NCBI RefSeq assembly: GCF_905475395.1
Contig: NC_058339.1
Span: 16,748,001 to 16,812,000, forward strand
Reading direction: 5' to 3'
Origin: Chrysoperla carnea
Lineage: Eukaryota > Arthropoda > Insecta > Neuroptera > Chrysopidae
DNA length: 64,000 nucleotides
Under the pieces are notes generated by a model that searched no databases, was not told the origin of the DNA, and saw only the letters and a program-made list of their open reading frames with translations. Shown here in pieces: positions 43,846-57,829 of the stretch; position 1 is the stretch's first letter; each line of letters begins with the position of its first letter. A program made the position numbers and the translations under genes.

Positions 43846-45032
43846 ATTTTTTATATAAACTGAATTTAATATAATCAATGCGAAATTTTACATAAGTTAC
43901 ATAAAATCATGAAATTCAATAAAAAATTAAACATCTGGTTTCAAAATTAAAAAAATCTAGTTTTATTCCATAAATGGAATTGTATTATGAAAAATGACTC
44001 ATTAAGGGAAAGTGAAAATAAAATAATAATAATTTTTGTTATTAAAATTGGGGTCATGTTTTTTAATCAATGAATCACAATGTAAGAGAGTTGGAATTAT
44101 TTAAGTCCTTTTAAAGACACAAAGAGGATAAATTATTCTACATTTTGTTTTTTGTTATACTTAATATTGATGAATTCTTATTTTGGTCAATATGTGTCAC
44201 CAGTGTTACTGATATAAATGTATACTTAACTAACACTAGTTTAATCCTATTCTAACATAAAATTTATATGTTTTATTTAGATTATTTTGATCATGTTTTT
44301 AATTTTTTTTTAATTTTTATCAATGCTGTAATTTATTTTTAAATTTTAAAACGAAATCATCGGTAAGGACTAAAGACTTTCACTCTTTATGAGCAAAAAA
44401 AGTGGCGCCAAAATATAATGATATTTAAAATAAAATGACTGTTGGTTTGTTCATAAATTGTTATAAAATTTTTTATCTGTACTAATCATAAAATGAATTC
44501 AATTGGCAGTAGAGTTCTAATCATTATAAAATTATTATATTTATTTAACAAACTGATGTAGAGAATTTGAATTTAAAACCTAACCGCCAGTATAAGAACG
44601 TTATAAGGTATCTCTGTTGTGTGTTTGGTATAAGCAATAGTACTATTTCTCTTAATATATGTTGTGTACAAAGAAGTGAACCAATGAGGTAATGAATTTG
44701 ACGATAACTCAGTTGGTCGGGTGCGGCCATCAACGGTTGTAACGCAACCTATCTATAGAGACAGAATACCTGTCAGAGTAGAAAGAATAGTCCACCGGGC
44801 TACCAAAGCCGGGCCAACGCGATTTTTTTCATGTTTTTTTTGTAAATTTCTATATGCTTTTATTAAATAAAAAAGTGCCTAATGTGATTTAAGTGTATTT
44901 TAACAAAGTGTAGAATAAATAAAACAATATAGTTACTAAAAAAATTTTTTACATTTACTGTGTGTTCAGTTTAAGAACGTGCTTTTTTTAAAGAATTCCA
45001 ACTTCTCAATTCACCCAATAGCACACACTACT
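43846..45032. other. Upstream region of zipper
   Basis: Contains the presumed 5'UTR and perhaps a promoter. A richer stretch at about 44.70-44.82 kb, starting near an initiator-like CTCAGTTGG, is a candidate first exon. A pyrimidine-biased run ending GTGTGTTCAG at about 44968 looks like a 3' splice site just before the start-codon exon, suggesting a spliced 5'UTR. Both are inference. Confidence 0.35.
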
Positions 45033-45389
45033 ATGGCGACAACGGATGAGTTGAAAGATCGTAATGATCCTGAATTAAAATATTTATCGGTTGATAGGAA
45101 TAATTTTAATGATCCAGCAACCCAAGCTGAATGGACACAAAAACGTTTGGTATGGGTACCACATGAGACACAGGGTTTCGTGGCGGCTGGTATCAAAGGT
45201 GAACGCGGGGATGAGGTCGAAGTGGAAATAGCTGAGACCGGTAAACGGGTATTTGTTGCGAAAGATGATATACAAAAAATGAATCCACCAAAATTTGACA
45301 AAGTTGAGGATATGGCCGAATTAACATGCTTAAATGAAGCATCAGTACTTCATAACCTTAAGGATCGTTATTATTCTGGTCTTATATAC
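45033..45389 (+). CDS. zip: Non-muscle myosin II heavy chain (zipper), first coding exon only
   Basis: Myosin II drives actomyosin contraction in cytokinesis and morphogenesis. This exon encodes 119 residues: a short N-terminus ([19 protein letters not shown]), the SH3-like N-terminal domain ([31 protein letters not shown]), and the entry to the motor head ([17 protein letters not shown], ending RYYSGLIY). It ends in phase 0 at TAC|GTAAGT. I take ATG 45033 because the conserved insect N-terminus starts there. An in-frame ATG 18 codons upstream (44979) would add MLFLKNSN..., which is not family-like. The next conserved segment (beginning T-Y-S-G-L-F) and the P-loop were not found to the right edge, so about 1,850 residues lie outside the window. 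Confidence 0.95.
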
Positions 45390-46124
45390 GTAAGTACCTA
45401 CCTACCTAACGTTTTTTTTTTTATGTAAATAATTTTATTAGCGATTTCCAATTTTTTTAAAACAAAATACAAATGAATTTTTTAAATGTGATTTCACTAC
45501 CTTGATGTCATACAGACACTGATCCTTAATTTTTTTAAGGTCAAAGAACCTGTGTACTGGTGTTGTAAGTTAACAAAGATTTTTAGATGTTGCGTGAGTT
45601 CAGTGAAAAGTTCTTTATAACAAAATTTTTTCTTTTATTTGTTTTTTTTTTTCTTAAGTCATTTTATATTCCAAACATTTTTTTAAAAGTGGAAACATTT
45701 CACTTGCGGAAAATTATAAGACTAAGGTATTGGAAGTTGGAAAGCCTGTGGTAATAATTATCCTAATAAATAAAAACATTTATAAGAAATGTTTCATTTT
45801 TCTATAACCTTTTAATATTTTTGAAGATGATTTTTGGGAAAAACCTGTTAATAATATGAGATAATTTATAAAAAAGACATTCAAGATTCCCAAAAATTAG
45901 ATTTTTGACTTAAAAATTTATGTTTAAGTTTTCCCACAATTAAGATCGAAGATTCTTGCGAATCGAGAATATTTAAATGTTCAGAGTTAAATAAATATTG
46001 AAGTTAGTTTGAAGTTGTTTTACTAAATTAAAAGTTAATGATTACTGACATAATGGATCGAAATACCGGTTGTTTTTATTATTACGTGGGTCATATCACG
46101 CATGTAATTATTACGCACATGTTT

Positions 46125-46770
46125 TTACTTTTTATACCCTCTGTATATATGAAATATTAATTTCAGCCCCGCTTAGAAATATTGATGATGAAAATTTTGG
46201 TATAGGTGTTCATAAAATCACTTAGGATAACTCAAAAACGAAAAGAGATATCAATCTGAAATTTTTACAGCAGGACGTAAAAAGAAAGTTTGTGTTCGTG
46301 AGAAATGAGTTATATAGGTCAATTAGATCTTGGATCCGTAGGACCCAATTTGCAAACCGTAAGGGATACAACAAAAGTTAGACAATGTTTAAAATTTTCC
46401 TTAAAACTACTTTTGTTTGAAACATTTTTTTTTTTTGTAAATGTCATTGTTTTTCCGTGAGGTCGCAAATTAGGGCAAAATTTTGCTGTCCATTTTCTTC
46501 CAAACTATAAATGATGATGAGAGATGAAAATTTGTAGGTGGCTTTTGGAAAAACGGGAAATTTTTTTTTTAAACTATAATAAATGGCGGCCGAAAGATTG
46601 TCATAAATGGGTTAGTTTTTATAATTTTTCTAGTTTATAAAAAATTATGTAAACATTTATGATTAATACTGTCTATGCAAGGTATTTAAACAATTAACTC
46701 TGTCAATTGTTTATTTTCACATGTTATATTCCTGCTTTTCATTTGTTTTCGACCTTTTTGACGAAATAAA
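46125..46770 (+). repeat. Dispersed repeat family A, copy 1
   Basis: Starts near TATACCCTCTGTATATATG. It runs through AAAAACGAAAAGAGATATCA, ATAGGTCAATTAGATCTTGG and AAATGGCGGCCGAAAG. The same order of phrases occurs at 57.83-58.53 kb, and inverted at 48.34-48.79 kb. No coding capacity. Likely an old non-autonomous element. Confidence 0.75.
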
Positions 46771-48339
46771 GGCTATTAAATCTGTTAAGTTTGTAAGTTT
46801 TAATCAAATTTTATTTTGAAAAATGAAGATTTTGACACTTGTCGATTTTCAAACGTTGATTGCTAAAAATCTATTTACTATCGTAGGTCGTGGCCATGTG
46901 AACGTATACTCTCATTTAGGTCTCATAAGGAGAGCCTATGGAAATTGTCTAAATTCGACTGGAACTTTTTTAAACTGAGACCACTGTTTCTTAGAACTGA
47001 TATAACACGCTTCAAAGGCGCTGAAAAACAATTAATTCTCAAAGTGGGCTGAGAAAGTGATTCATAGGTTTCACTTGGATGAGAAAATTTCGAGCTCAAA
47101 TTGTTATTGTAATTTAAAATCGGTAATCCTGCCTATACGTAATCTCCACCTGTCGGTAATTTCTGTTTTTGTAGATTATGTAGTCAATGTGATTTGGTTT
47201 ATTATTTGTATATGTAAAATTATTAAAATTTGTACATGTATACATACAATGTATAAGTATTATGTACAGTTACACTTTTGTTATCACAAATAGTGTACGT
47301 ATTTAAATATCGTCTCCCATGAACTTTTCCCCTTTCAAGTTTACCATGCAATTTTATTGGCTCTCTTGAAAGTGAAATTAAGTAAGACGTAACCTTGAAA
47401 ACAATCGCTCGAATTTTCAGTCGTTTTAAATTAATAAAATAGTACGGCTGGCCGTGGATATGCTAGTAGGTTGAACTTGATTTGATAATTTTTATCTCAA
47501 AAGAGTTCAACGACTTGAAATACATTGTAAATTGATTATACTTACTATACATTTTAAAAATTATGCTTCGCTAATTAAATAAAACAATAAAAAAATATAG
47601 TTTTAAATTCAGTTCCACCTTAAATAAATCAATATTAAAATTACTGATATCCGCTTTTGGTTGACATTCATATTCTTTTGTCTTTAGATTTTACGTCTAT
47701 TTTAAATAGGATCTTTAAATCAATTATTCATAACGAATAGATGAAGAGGGGAGGGGAGTATGACCACATGTTTGAGTTATATCATAACAATAAAAAAACG
47801 TTTACATTTTTTTGATTTACATTTAAGAAGATATGCAAGGATTGAATAATACTAGGGATTTCAATAAAACTTTATAAATACATTTTTTGATTAACAAAGA
47901 TTAAAAAAATCACAAAAATTTCCTAAGTTACCGGGCTTTTTATTATTATTTTAAAGTTGCCTGAAAAAATGATGAATCATATAGATTGTCTTCATCGATA
48001 TAGATAATTCATCGAAGATCCATCATTTGATGAACAGAGACGACTATAGTTAGAGTGTTGATGATTGAAGAGCAATATCTATATTATCAAATAAAATAAA
48101 TATATAAATATAAATATATATTATAATAAAATTTTAAGGGCTTAATGCTACTGAAGAGGATTACCAAAGCCAATGAAACCGGCCTAGCTAATAAATAATA
48201 ATTTTTATTAATTTATCTACATATTTTTCTTGTGGATCCTAAAGGAGATTGATTGAGTTAATTGTTGAAATACCATGTATAGACAGTGTTGATTACTCTG
48301 TCACATTACACATACATACATGTCACCACACATTTACCT

Positions 48340-48790
48340 GATATACCCATATAATACTACAATTTGCGCATAATATGCGCTCTCATGGGTAAGCAGTGAT
48401 GTTTATTTTTTTATAAGGAACATTTTTTACATTTAAACTTTTGTTCTATCTCTAACGGTTTACAAGACCCAATTGAACTATGTTGCTCATTTACGAACTC
48501 GCCCTCACTTTTTACGTCTTCAGCAAGCTATAAAAATTTCAGCTTGATATCTCTTTTCGTTTTTGAGTAATCGTGATGACAGACGGACAGACAGACAGAC
48601 AGACAACAGGGAATAGACTAATTAGGAATGGACTAATGAACACCTATACCAAAATTTTGTTCATAGCATCAATATTTTTAAGCGTTACAAACTTGGGACT
48701 AAACTTAATATACCTTGTATATATTTCATATACATGGTATCAAAATTGAATACCCTGTTTATACAGGGTATAATAAGATTCTAATTACCA
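48340..48790 (-). repeat. Dispersed repeat family A, inverted copy with a GACA microsatellite
   Basis: Reverse complement of the family at 46.1 kb and 57.8 kb. It includes TGATATCTCTTTTCGTTTTT and a run of ACAGACAGACAGAC at about 48585-48604, and it ends near ACAGGGTATAATAAG. The microsatellite inside is a feature I associate with widespread insect short elements. Confidence 0.7.
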
Positions 48791-49550
48791 ACTTCATGCA
48801 CAAATTTAGATAATTACTATTCAAATAAGAAGAACATGTTGATTTAAAAAGTGAGAGTATATTTATATATATTTTTTTTTTGTAAATTTATTTTTAATAT
48901 CTATTTACGTTTGAGTGTATTTATTGTATTCAAAGCCAAGTTCAAGTGTTATGCTGCAGAATTCCTGACAACACTTTAATGAATTTTTTCTATTTATAAA
49001 TTTTAGTTTTAACCTATTTTCATTGTGTAGGTAAGGTATACGTGTGACAGTGTACGTTTGTTTCACAAGTGTGAATAATCACACAACACAATGTAGTCTA
49101 TTTTTAAAACTATGCATTTATAAAAACATTTATTTGAGAATACTTATATTGTTTTTTTTATGTGATGTTAGATATATATATCTTAATTTATCGATGTACT
49201 TATCGAATTACTGGGGTAGATAATAACATAATAATGTGATTATTGAATTGTTTATGATGTGAGGGGGAATAATTTATTATCTGTTGGTTTTTAGATTTAT
49301 TATTCATTCTAGTATACAGTGTCATTCAATCCTTTTGAAGTTAAGATCTAATAGACTGGTCATCATTTTCGTCTGTTGATAAAATCTTTCCAAAAACATT
49401 TCAAGCAAAATGCTAAACACAGTTGGCGCCAGGAAAATTTAGCAATATAACTTAATAAAGTTTTCTAACATAGCAAAACATAGTGGCCCATATGAGATAG
49501 ATAGACAAACCTTCTTGTGATACTGCAAATATTATCTCTATTTAATTTAT

Positions 49551-49835
49551 AATATCTGGATGACCGAGCTTCGCTCGGTTATTCGCCAATAGATGTCAGC
49601 AAGAGTCATATTTTTCACTTTAGACTACTCAAACGCCTCCTTTTTGTTATGTTATAATTTGCATTGTATTTCATTAACTACGTTATACACCAATAGATGT
49701 CTGATGAATTTTTCATGAATAGACGGATAAAACGACATTTCTGATAAATGAAACCTAGCTAGATCGACTTATCGCCCCAAAAAACCCCTACATACTCATT
49801 TTCATGAAAATCGTTGGAGCCATTTCCAAGATCGT

Positions 49836-49908
<73 letters not shown>

Positions 49909-49935
49909 AGAATTGCTCGTTTAAATATATAAGAT
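49551..49935 (+). mobile_element. Non-autonomous element with CGAGC hairpin and TA microsatellite (Helitron-like, tentative)
   Basis: Begins near ATATCTGGATGACCGAGCTT and includes the hairpin ACCGAGC-TTC-GCTCGGT (about 49563-49579). It then has a (TA)n run of about 65 bp (49840-49905) followed by CAAGAATTGCTCGTTTAAA. I recall similar hairpin/TA/GAATTGCTCGTTTAA arrangements in insect repeats. Family assignment (Helitron-like or LINE 3' tail) is unproven. Confidence 0.5.
49840..49905. repeat. (TA)n microsatellite
   Basis: About 33 uninterrupted TA units, the longest simple repeat in the window. It is expected to be length-polymorphic and to extrude a cruciform. Confidence 0.95.
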
Positions 49936-51179
49936 TGCGGACAATAAAATTGCAACACTTGTTTTCAAGTTTTTGGATTAAAATGCAGTGTGCTTACTGA
50001 TGGAGTTAAGACAAGTACAAAGTTTTCGAAAAAGCTATTACGCACTGGTTTTTGAATCAATTTTTTTAAAACAACAACGCCAAGAAATTATCGCCAACAA
50101 GCTGACCAGATCATTGGATCATTCGGTAGGTAGATCCGGAGAAATCCACCATTGAGCATGAATAATTTTCGGATGGATAATTTTTGAAGGAACCCGTTTA
50201 AGAAATGCTTTTGAACATAAGAGTGTAGGTTTCCGGTAGGTTACTCGGTAGGGTATTGTTTTAACTAATTTTTTAATGTTTAAACTAAACAAATAAATAA
50301 TATTGACCAAATCGCTTTGGAAAACAAATTCAAATGTCTTAGAACATTTTTTGTTAATTTTAACCACAATTATATGATAAAATCTTTATTTCGAGTCAAT
50401 TGGAGAAAATCCCATCTTTCTAGCATCTATTGAAGAGAAAATCGTTTGTTTTGGGTGGTTTTTCGTGCGCTCTCTTAACAATTAACAATCAAGCACTTAA
50501 AATGCAATCAGACCAAAATTTTTGCGGGATGTTGTTGAGTAAGCTTTACACCACAAATAATAATTTTATACATCTTAAAAATCTGTTTTTAATACACTTT
50601 TTGAGGGACGAAAATCGTAAATCGCGTGTTTTCAAATTTTACGCACTTTTTTTTCGAAAACTGGAGGGCTTAGGGCTACCCACCGGCAGCTAGCACTGTT
50701 ACGTTCAGGAACATTTTTATACGGGATTCTGGGAAAATTTTCCATTTGAAAATTATTTACGCCCAATGACGGATTTTATCGAATCTTAAGTCTATGAAGC
50801 TGAAAAGATAATACCTAAATTTTTAGATTTTGAATAATTTCCAAGTACATACATTATAAATAATAATAATTATTTAATTAATAATAATAATGCAAGGTTG
50901 CATTATTGGAATTCATAATATGAGAAGCGACTTTTGTAAATTAAGTTATTCAATTCCATATATCGACTTTGTTATCTAATCTAAAAAGATATACATACCT
51001 ATTTTAGAATTTCGTAGAAATTTAATAATAACTATTGATATAATGCCACTCATATTCAGTAAATATGTTCTAATTTCCTAACCGAAAACTTTGATATTTC
51101 AAATATATATTGTTATTTTGGAGAAATTTTATTATTGTGGTAAAAAATAATTTTTGGAGAAACTTTATTAATTTTGATC

Positions 51180-51830
51180 CAAAAAGTATAAAAATCAGGT
51201 GAATTTAATGATTGGATGCAGAGTTTCTGATATATGGCAATTTTTGGATCGATTTTAGTCCGTATCTCAAAAGCTATTCGACTAGTCAACAAATGCACCC
51301 GATTTTTGCACTTTTTGGGTCAAAATTACCTTATATATTGAGTTTTATGGAAATTGGAAATAGCAAAAAATTTTCGATTTTTTGCAATTTTTTTAAGGGG
51401 TTCCCCTTTAAAAAAATCGAGAAAATCGGAAAAAATTTTTTGTTATAGAATTTGATGAAAATCGGATGGGGTAATTTTGGTCCGAAAAGTATAAAAATCA
51501 GGTTAATTTAATGATTGGCTGCGGAGTTTCTGAGATATCGCAATATTTGGATCGATTTTAGTTCGTATCTCAAAAACTATTAGACCAGTCAACAAATACA
51601 CCCGATTTTTGCACTTTTGGGGTCAAAATTACCTTATATACTGAGTTTTATCGAAATTGGAGATAGCAAAAATTTTTCGATTTTTTGCAATTTTTTTAAG
51701 GGGTACCCCTTTGAAAAAATCGAGAAAATCGGAAAAAAAATTTTGCTTTGGAATTGATGAAACTCAGTTTATGGGGTAACTTTGTTCCAAGGCATAAAAA
51801 ACAAGTTAATTTAATGATTGGACCCATAGA
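51180..51830 (+). repeat. ~304-bp tandem repeat, about two units, related to the 307-bp array
   Basis: The palindromic junction AAGGGGTTCCCCTTT (about 51395) recurs as AAGGGGTACCCCTTT (about 51698). Phrases GGGTCAAAATTACCTTATA and AATTTAATGATTGG match the design of the 30.2-31.0 kb array, at much lower identity. Confidence 0.8.
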
Positions 51831-52559
51831 AAGTTACAATTTCAGTGTCATGGGCGAAAATTTTCAAATAACTTATAGTTACCTACCGAAAAATTAAAAT
51901 CCATAAAATTGTGAACAAAAGAAAGGATGAAGTGAGGGCTATAACAGGATAGTCTTTGTTTTAAAAAGGAGAAATTGCCCAGCAAAGCAGGCGAGTATCT
52001 GCAAGTTACTTAAAAACAGACCTTGAGAAGTGTCGGAGTTATCAGATTAAGTTAAACTGGCAGACTGAATGTTAAATTTTGTCATAAATGTGTGTAAAGG
52101 ACTTTTCGAATTACTAAACCAACTGATAACAATTTAATCACCTGATATTGTTAATCCGAGTATGCTTGAATGTTAATATATTTTTTAAATTAAATAATGG
52201 TACCTAGAATTTTAAAATTCTTAGAAATTAGAAATGAATATAATTCGTCAGCCAAATATGGAATTTAATACTTTAAAAAAATATCATAATAGTTCAAATA
52301 AAAATCTGAATTATTAAGAAATAGATAAGTATAAAATAATTTAATTAAATATGTTATAACAATTGAAAAACGTCATTAAAAAAAACCCATTCTTGCTTGG
52401 ATCTAAATTCACAAAAATTCGGGGTTTATTTTTCGACGAAATAAAAATTACAATATAAAATTGTTAAAATTTCACTGCTGACCATAATTATTTAATTTGC
52501 TAAAATTCAGAAAAATTCCAAATTTAATTTTCCCTCTATTTCGAAATATATATTTGAAG

Positions 52560-53150
52560 AAATGACGTTGGCAAAATCAGTTTTTGTTATTTTAATGTCG
52601 TCATAGAGTACAAAAAATCAGTTTTTATAATATCTCGGCCAAATTTTCATCGATTTGAATAAAATTTTATTTGAAACTTAATAATTTTGGGTCTATTTTT
52701 CCATTTCTCGTGTTAGTTATTCGCGTATACTAGTCCTTGGGCCAAATATGGAAACTATGATAGTGAACATTTGCAAAATATTACAGTTTCGATAAATTTG
52801 ACTAAAAAATTGAAAAGTATGATCCAAAATTAGTGGGATTACATATTTCTTGTATTAAAATAGGATAAAATTTGGGTATGGTCGAGCAGAATCAAATTTT
52901 TTTATTTTATGACGTCATACAGTACAAAAAAACATTTTTTTAAATATCTTGGCCTAATTTTGTTCAATTTGAATGCAATTTTTTCTTAAATCCGCTAATT
53001 TTGGAAGGTATTTTTCATGCTAGTTATTCTCTTTTACAAGTCCTTTTGGACTTAATACGAGAAATATTTACGTTACGTTAAATTTGACCAAAACTTTGAA
53101 AAGTATGACCCAAAATTAGTAGGATTACATAATTGGTTTATTAAAATTTC
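52560..53150 (+). repeat. Diverged relative of the 316-bp family, about two units
   Basis: GAAAAGTATGA(T/C)CCAAAATTAG and GGATTACAT recur about 283 bp apart (near 52815 and 53096). TATGACGTCATAC is present in one unit, and a GTCGTCAT variant in the other. Same orientation as the Ucp4A array. Confidence 0.75.
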
Positions 53151-53544
53151 TATCAATTTAACTATCTCTGGTTGAATACGCATCTGAAGACTTTCATGAC
53201 AATAGTTAATTATAGCGTATATAAAAAAAAAATCACCCCTTTTATAATTAAAACAAATCACAATATATATAATTTTTGCTAATTAAAGACAATTCTTAGA
53301 ACATCTATTATTATGTTACCACTCATATAAAATGCAGCATGTATATAAATGTATGCATCTAGTCATTTTATAATTGAATATACGTGCGTGTTAATAGAAT
53401 GTGCATTTTGTTGAAACAAAGAGGAAAGGTGACGTATCTAGTGTATACTGAGAGACGAAACTCTACAATAAACTTATCTGATTCATCATTTTAATTACCT
53501 CCGCGAATCCTTCATACCTGACTGTTAATGTTAGTCAAATGAAC

Positions 53545-54030
53545 TCTATATATTATAAATGCGAAAGTAAGCATCTTTGTTTGTTTGTTTGTTACGCTTT
53601 CACGCTAAAACTAGCGAATGGTTTTTAATGAAATTGTACAGCAATATAGCTCATACTTCAGAATAACACATGAGATATAATTTATAAAGATATATTAATA
53701 AAAAAATATATACCATGTGTATTTGTACCATCTAGGCATATACATATCTGTAGTATGACAGAATACATCCGTTTAGTAATGCATCTTAGCGAGAGGTATT
53801 ATATACATGTATATATGTAAATATTTCACGGCCATCTTTTCTGATATACTCAATGAATAATTACGACTATTAAACATTTAAAAAAATAGAAAACTATACA
53901 TATATTTTACCTGCGTAAAACAATACTTACCATTACTTCGAATGTTATAGAAAGGGGATAAGTGAGAACAATCTTTATCAATCTTTACTTTTAAACCCAG
54001 CGAAGCGGGTGGGTATCACTTTAGTCTATA
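53545..54030 (+). mobile_element. Helitron-like non-autonomous element (tentative)
   Basis: Starts TCTATATATTATAAATGCG with a TTTG-repeat tract and CACGCTAAAACTAGCGAA. It closes near ACCCAGCGAAGCGGGTGGG, a GC-rich short stem-loop phrase, and CACTTTAGT. A TC-start and 3' hairpin are Helitron-like, but no clean CTRR terminus is visible and no replicase sequence is present. Confidence 0.4.
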
Positions 54031-56267
54031 ACATACATGATGGAAATAATATTATTTTCACGATTCCATGAGGGTACGTTATTTAAAAAACAAAGCGCTG
54101 ATTGCATAAGTACAACTTTTAAATATTTATCCTGAGATGGTTTTTCATAGAAGCATAGCTGTGTGAAATTGAGTCATTTTTTTTTTTAATAATTGTGCCA
54201 TTCTGCGCCGGTAACTATGTTATCTTCTATAGAAAAGACATAGATTTGCAACTTTTTTAGTATATAAAAGACAAAGCAGAAGTAATTGCTTTAATTTTGA
54301 AGGCGGACAGACGTTTGATGACTGTTAACTTTTGAATTTTTCCATGATATAACTATTTTTATGCTGTCCAATGAACTTTTTACCGGCTTGTTTGTTCCTA
54401 GTTTTTAAGAAGTAAGTTTGGTAAATTTCGCATTGTCAAACGCACGGATATGATAAAATGTTAAATTTTTCGGTCTAAACAAGTGAATTATTATTATTAT
54501 AAAAAAAATTATATAGGTAATCTATTAAAACATTGAATAATTTAGATTGGCACGCAATGGTTTATTGTACAAAAAGATGGTTTTATTTAGGTATGCTGTT
54601 AGTTCGGGCGCTGGCAGGGGTTCTATGAACATTGAGTTTTTTACTCGATACATAAGTCATCCTATTTCGAACTACTTTGGTCAATCAGTTCTTTGCTCGG
54701 TGAAAGTTTCCTAAACTATTTCTTCTTGCAGTGAGTCGTTTCTAAAATTCAATCGGGCCCCTAAATTATTTTAGAATAACAAGAATCTAATTGGTAGCTT
54801 AGCAACTACCGAACAAAATAGAACAAATTCATCAAAGAAATTTTGTAAGAAAAAAAGCTTAAATCTTAAAAAGCCAAAGTGATTTTTTTTAAATTTTGGA
54901 ATGAGATATATGGCTACTAGGTCAGTTCAAGAAAATCATTTTGGAAATAATGATAATAATATTAAAACTTGTGAAGATTTATGACAGGCATGAATTCGGT
55001 AAAATTCAATTAAGCTACATTAAAGAAATTTGTAACTTTAGTAAGAGAGATTGTGTTTACAACTGTTTTGGCTCGACCACACAAAAGTTGTTTTTGCAAA
55101 ATTTTAGTGTTTATCTGCCGAACGAACTTAAAACCATCAAAAATCGATTCTAATGTTCACAAAATAAACGAAATGACCTATATATCTGTAGCTTTTAGTA
55201 GGCATCCATAGAATATCTGCCAGCGTCAGTACTATATATGTATACTGTAAATGTAGACAGTTTGTGAGACGAGTGCTACGACCCATTAAACAGACACGGG
55301 AATGCAGGCGGCCTAGACCTGACTAACTACATTTGTTACAAATGTTATGTGTATCTGTATACTATGCTCTACACGTAAACTCCATTCCATAATATGAACG
55401 AACCAGCAACTCTTGGAGTTGGTGGTATGTATCAAGTTGTTGTGAGTCCGTCATCATCATGATCGTTGTATAATGGTAAACTGCATAAATAAATAAAAAA
55501 ACTTTGTATCGATTTTATTATATAGACAGGTACTTGAAAAACTTCATTAATCTGATGGGAATAATTTTATTTTATCCCACTTAAAATAAAATAGTCTGTC
55601 ATTTCTGTGACGTATTATATTTCGTTATAGTACAAGGTGTTCTTAAATCATTGGACCAATCAGAAACTATGAACTCCCCATGAAATTATAAACGACAAAA
55701 AGCCCTATGCGATTTTCGATCTGGCGCAAGGTTAATAATTAAGGTTTCGTTATTAATTGCATTTAATTTTAAGAATTTCTCGACTAATATTAGAAAAACT
55801 TCTTAAGTTTTTATAACAAGCAAAGTGATTACAAATAATTAACGAATCTATAAAAACGCCAAAAGTCTTTACGCCTTAAGGTATTTCGATATCGTAAAAA
55901 TGAAAATGATACCTACCACAAATTCGAAATTTTATTTATAAATTAATCATCCTTTTATACGTCTTTTGTGAAAAATTCATATCGATTCTTTATACGTTTT
56001 ATGTGAAATTAACTATCAAAGACAGTGTTTTTACAAACAAAAATTTTTTATGCACAGTTCTTAATTTTATTATGTTTATACTGGTTTAATTTACATCTTG
56101 GCATAGTACATATTCTACTCGTATGAGAGAGTAAGTATGTATACATTAAGCAATGTGTACAAGAAAGAGGTGTTATAGATGTATGTTTTCTTGGTGTGAG
56201 TTGAATTTAGCTTCGATACCCGTTTAGTTGTACACAGCACACAGCAGCAGTACAACCATCGTACAGT

Positions 56268-56829
56268 TTAAGGTAGTACCTACACGAAAGTGATATTCCA
56301 AGAATTTCTCAAAACTCAGAATATAAAATATTTAATTCATAATACACTTGCTGTTAAAATTAGAAGATGATTTACCATGCCATACATGAGATATTAGCAA
56401 TTAAAAGTGACGCAATTTGTACGTGTACATGGGAGAAGTGTATAAAAATACACAAATTTACAAATATTATATTTATTTACCAATGAATGACGTCCACCAT
56501 CTCTATGAAAAACTAATATAATGTAGAATACTATATTTAGAAAATATATAAATAAAAATAAAAATTATTTACCATATAGTTTCGATAAAAAACTTAAATA
56601 AATAACTCGTTTTAGCGATGATTTTTGTGGAAAGCATATAAAAACTAATGGTAAAGATAGATATCAAAGTATGTGTGTGTATACGTATAGAATATATAAT
56701 TGTGAGTAACTACAGTCTTTTGAAAATAATATATGGTATATGTATAATAGTCATAGCACAGATAATGCACTGAATGATAGTATTAGTCCAAAACTTTTTG
56801 ACTGGACGGTCGCGGAGGAACTACCTTAA
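56268..56829 (-). mobile_element. 562-bp MITE, TTAAGGTAGT ends (copy 2, inverted)
   Basis: Same length and ends as 16891-17452, in opposite orientation. The half starting TTAAGGTAGTACCTACACGA is almost identical to copy 1. The other half matches through GACTGGACGGTCGCGGAGGA but differs around 56640-56710. The ORF overlapping 56774-56956 is accidental. Confidence 0.85.
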
Positions 56830-57525
56830 AGAGAACCGAAGCTACAACACTTGCAAGAAACGTATAACGCCTATAATACCTCATTGTTATACGAATTGCT
56901 TAACGCATGTACTCTGTCATACTCATGTGAGATGCTTATGCCAAGATATAAGTTAAACGCATGGTATAGCTTAAAACTTGATAAAAGTTTTTATGTAAAT
57001 AAGTAGTAACATTTTTAAAAGCACTTACTTATATGAGTAAAAAACCAATATTTATTACGACTTCTTCATATACCACCATGTATAAATGCCTGCTTTTAAT
57101 AATTAATTTATTGTAAACCGTACAGAGAAAAGTTTCAGTTTTTCAGAAATTCTGATCTCCTAAAATGATGGACCAAAAATATCAATAAATACAATTTAAG
57201 ATCTGATATTAAGGAGGAGTCATATTTATCATGGTTTGTTATTTAAACTCTTTCTCTCTTTCAAACATCTCCCGCAGTGACACATGCTAGCTTTATGTGA
57301 TATTTAGTAAATATCTTTTGTGTAATGTCATTGCGACACACATTTCTATTTTAAATTTATATTATCGATTGTATTTTCAACTAAATTTTTAATTACAATT
57401 TATTATACAATTTTATTTTATTTTATTTTTTTGACTTTGAGTTACAATTGTAACTCTATTCTATATTCTAGTTAAAAAATCATAGAACTAACTATATAGT
57501 CATAAGAAATGCAATAAGTAGATTC

Positions 57526-57663
57526 TTGATCGCAGTGAGACAGGTAGAAAGAGGCAGGAATTGTAAGCGTATGAAAGAGACGAAAATAGCTATACGCGCG
57601 TACTTTATCTGTCTCGCTACAGCTATACGCGCCTACTTATCGGTATCTCTTTACTGCGATCAA
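57526..57663. repeat. Inverted-repeat island with TATACGCGC motifs
   Basis: TTGATCGCAGTGAGA and its near-complement TCTTTACTGCGATCAA bound a locally GC-richer 138-bp island. The island contains AGCTATACGCGC twice (before GTAC and before CTAC). It may be a small MITE. The ORF across it has no family resemblance. Confidence 0.45.
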
Positions 57664-57829
57664 TCGTATGGTGGCGACTTTGCAGTTCTTTGGTATCATC
57701 TCTATGGTTTAGTCAGCGAGTGAATGAGTGTCCCTTCGCTTCGTACTTACAGATTAACTAATAAAAGTTTTTTTTACTTAGTTCGTTTTTTGGTGAGATA
57801 GTTACCTATGTTTTTAATATGTTTAATTT

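Noticed and set aside
45011-45301. Antisense ORFs over the zipper exon
   Set aside because: Shadows of a conserved coding exon on the opposite strand.
50119-50693. Two ORFs (minus 82 and plus 87 codons), considered as a Tc1/mariner transposase piece
   Set aside because: A phrase like RRNPPLS was tempting, but no DDE motif, no terminal repeats and no consistent frame were seen.
53579-53592. TTTG microsatellite considered as a CRISPR or telomere-like repeat
   Set aside because: Short simple repeat inside an interspersed element; no spacers and no insect TTAGG arrays.
54941-55153. 70-codon plus ORF considered as a missed zipper or nested-gene exon
   Set aside because: No myosin resemblance, no good splice borders and a chance-like composition.
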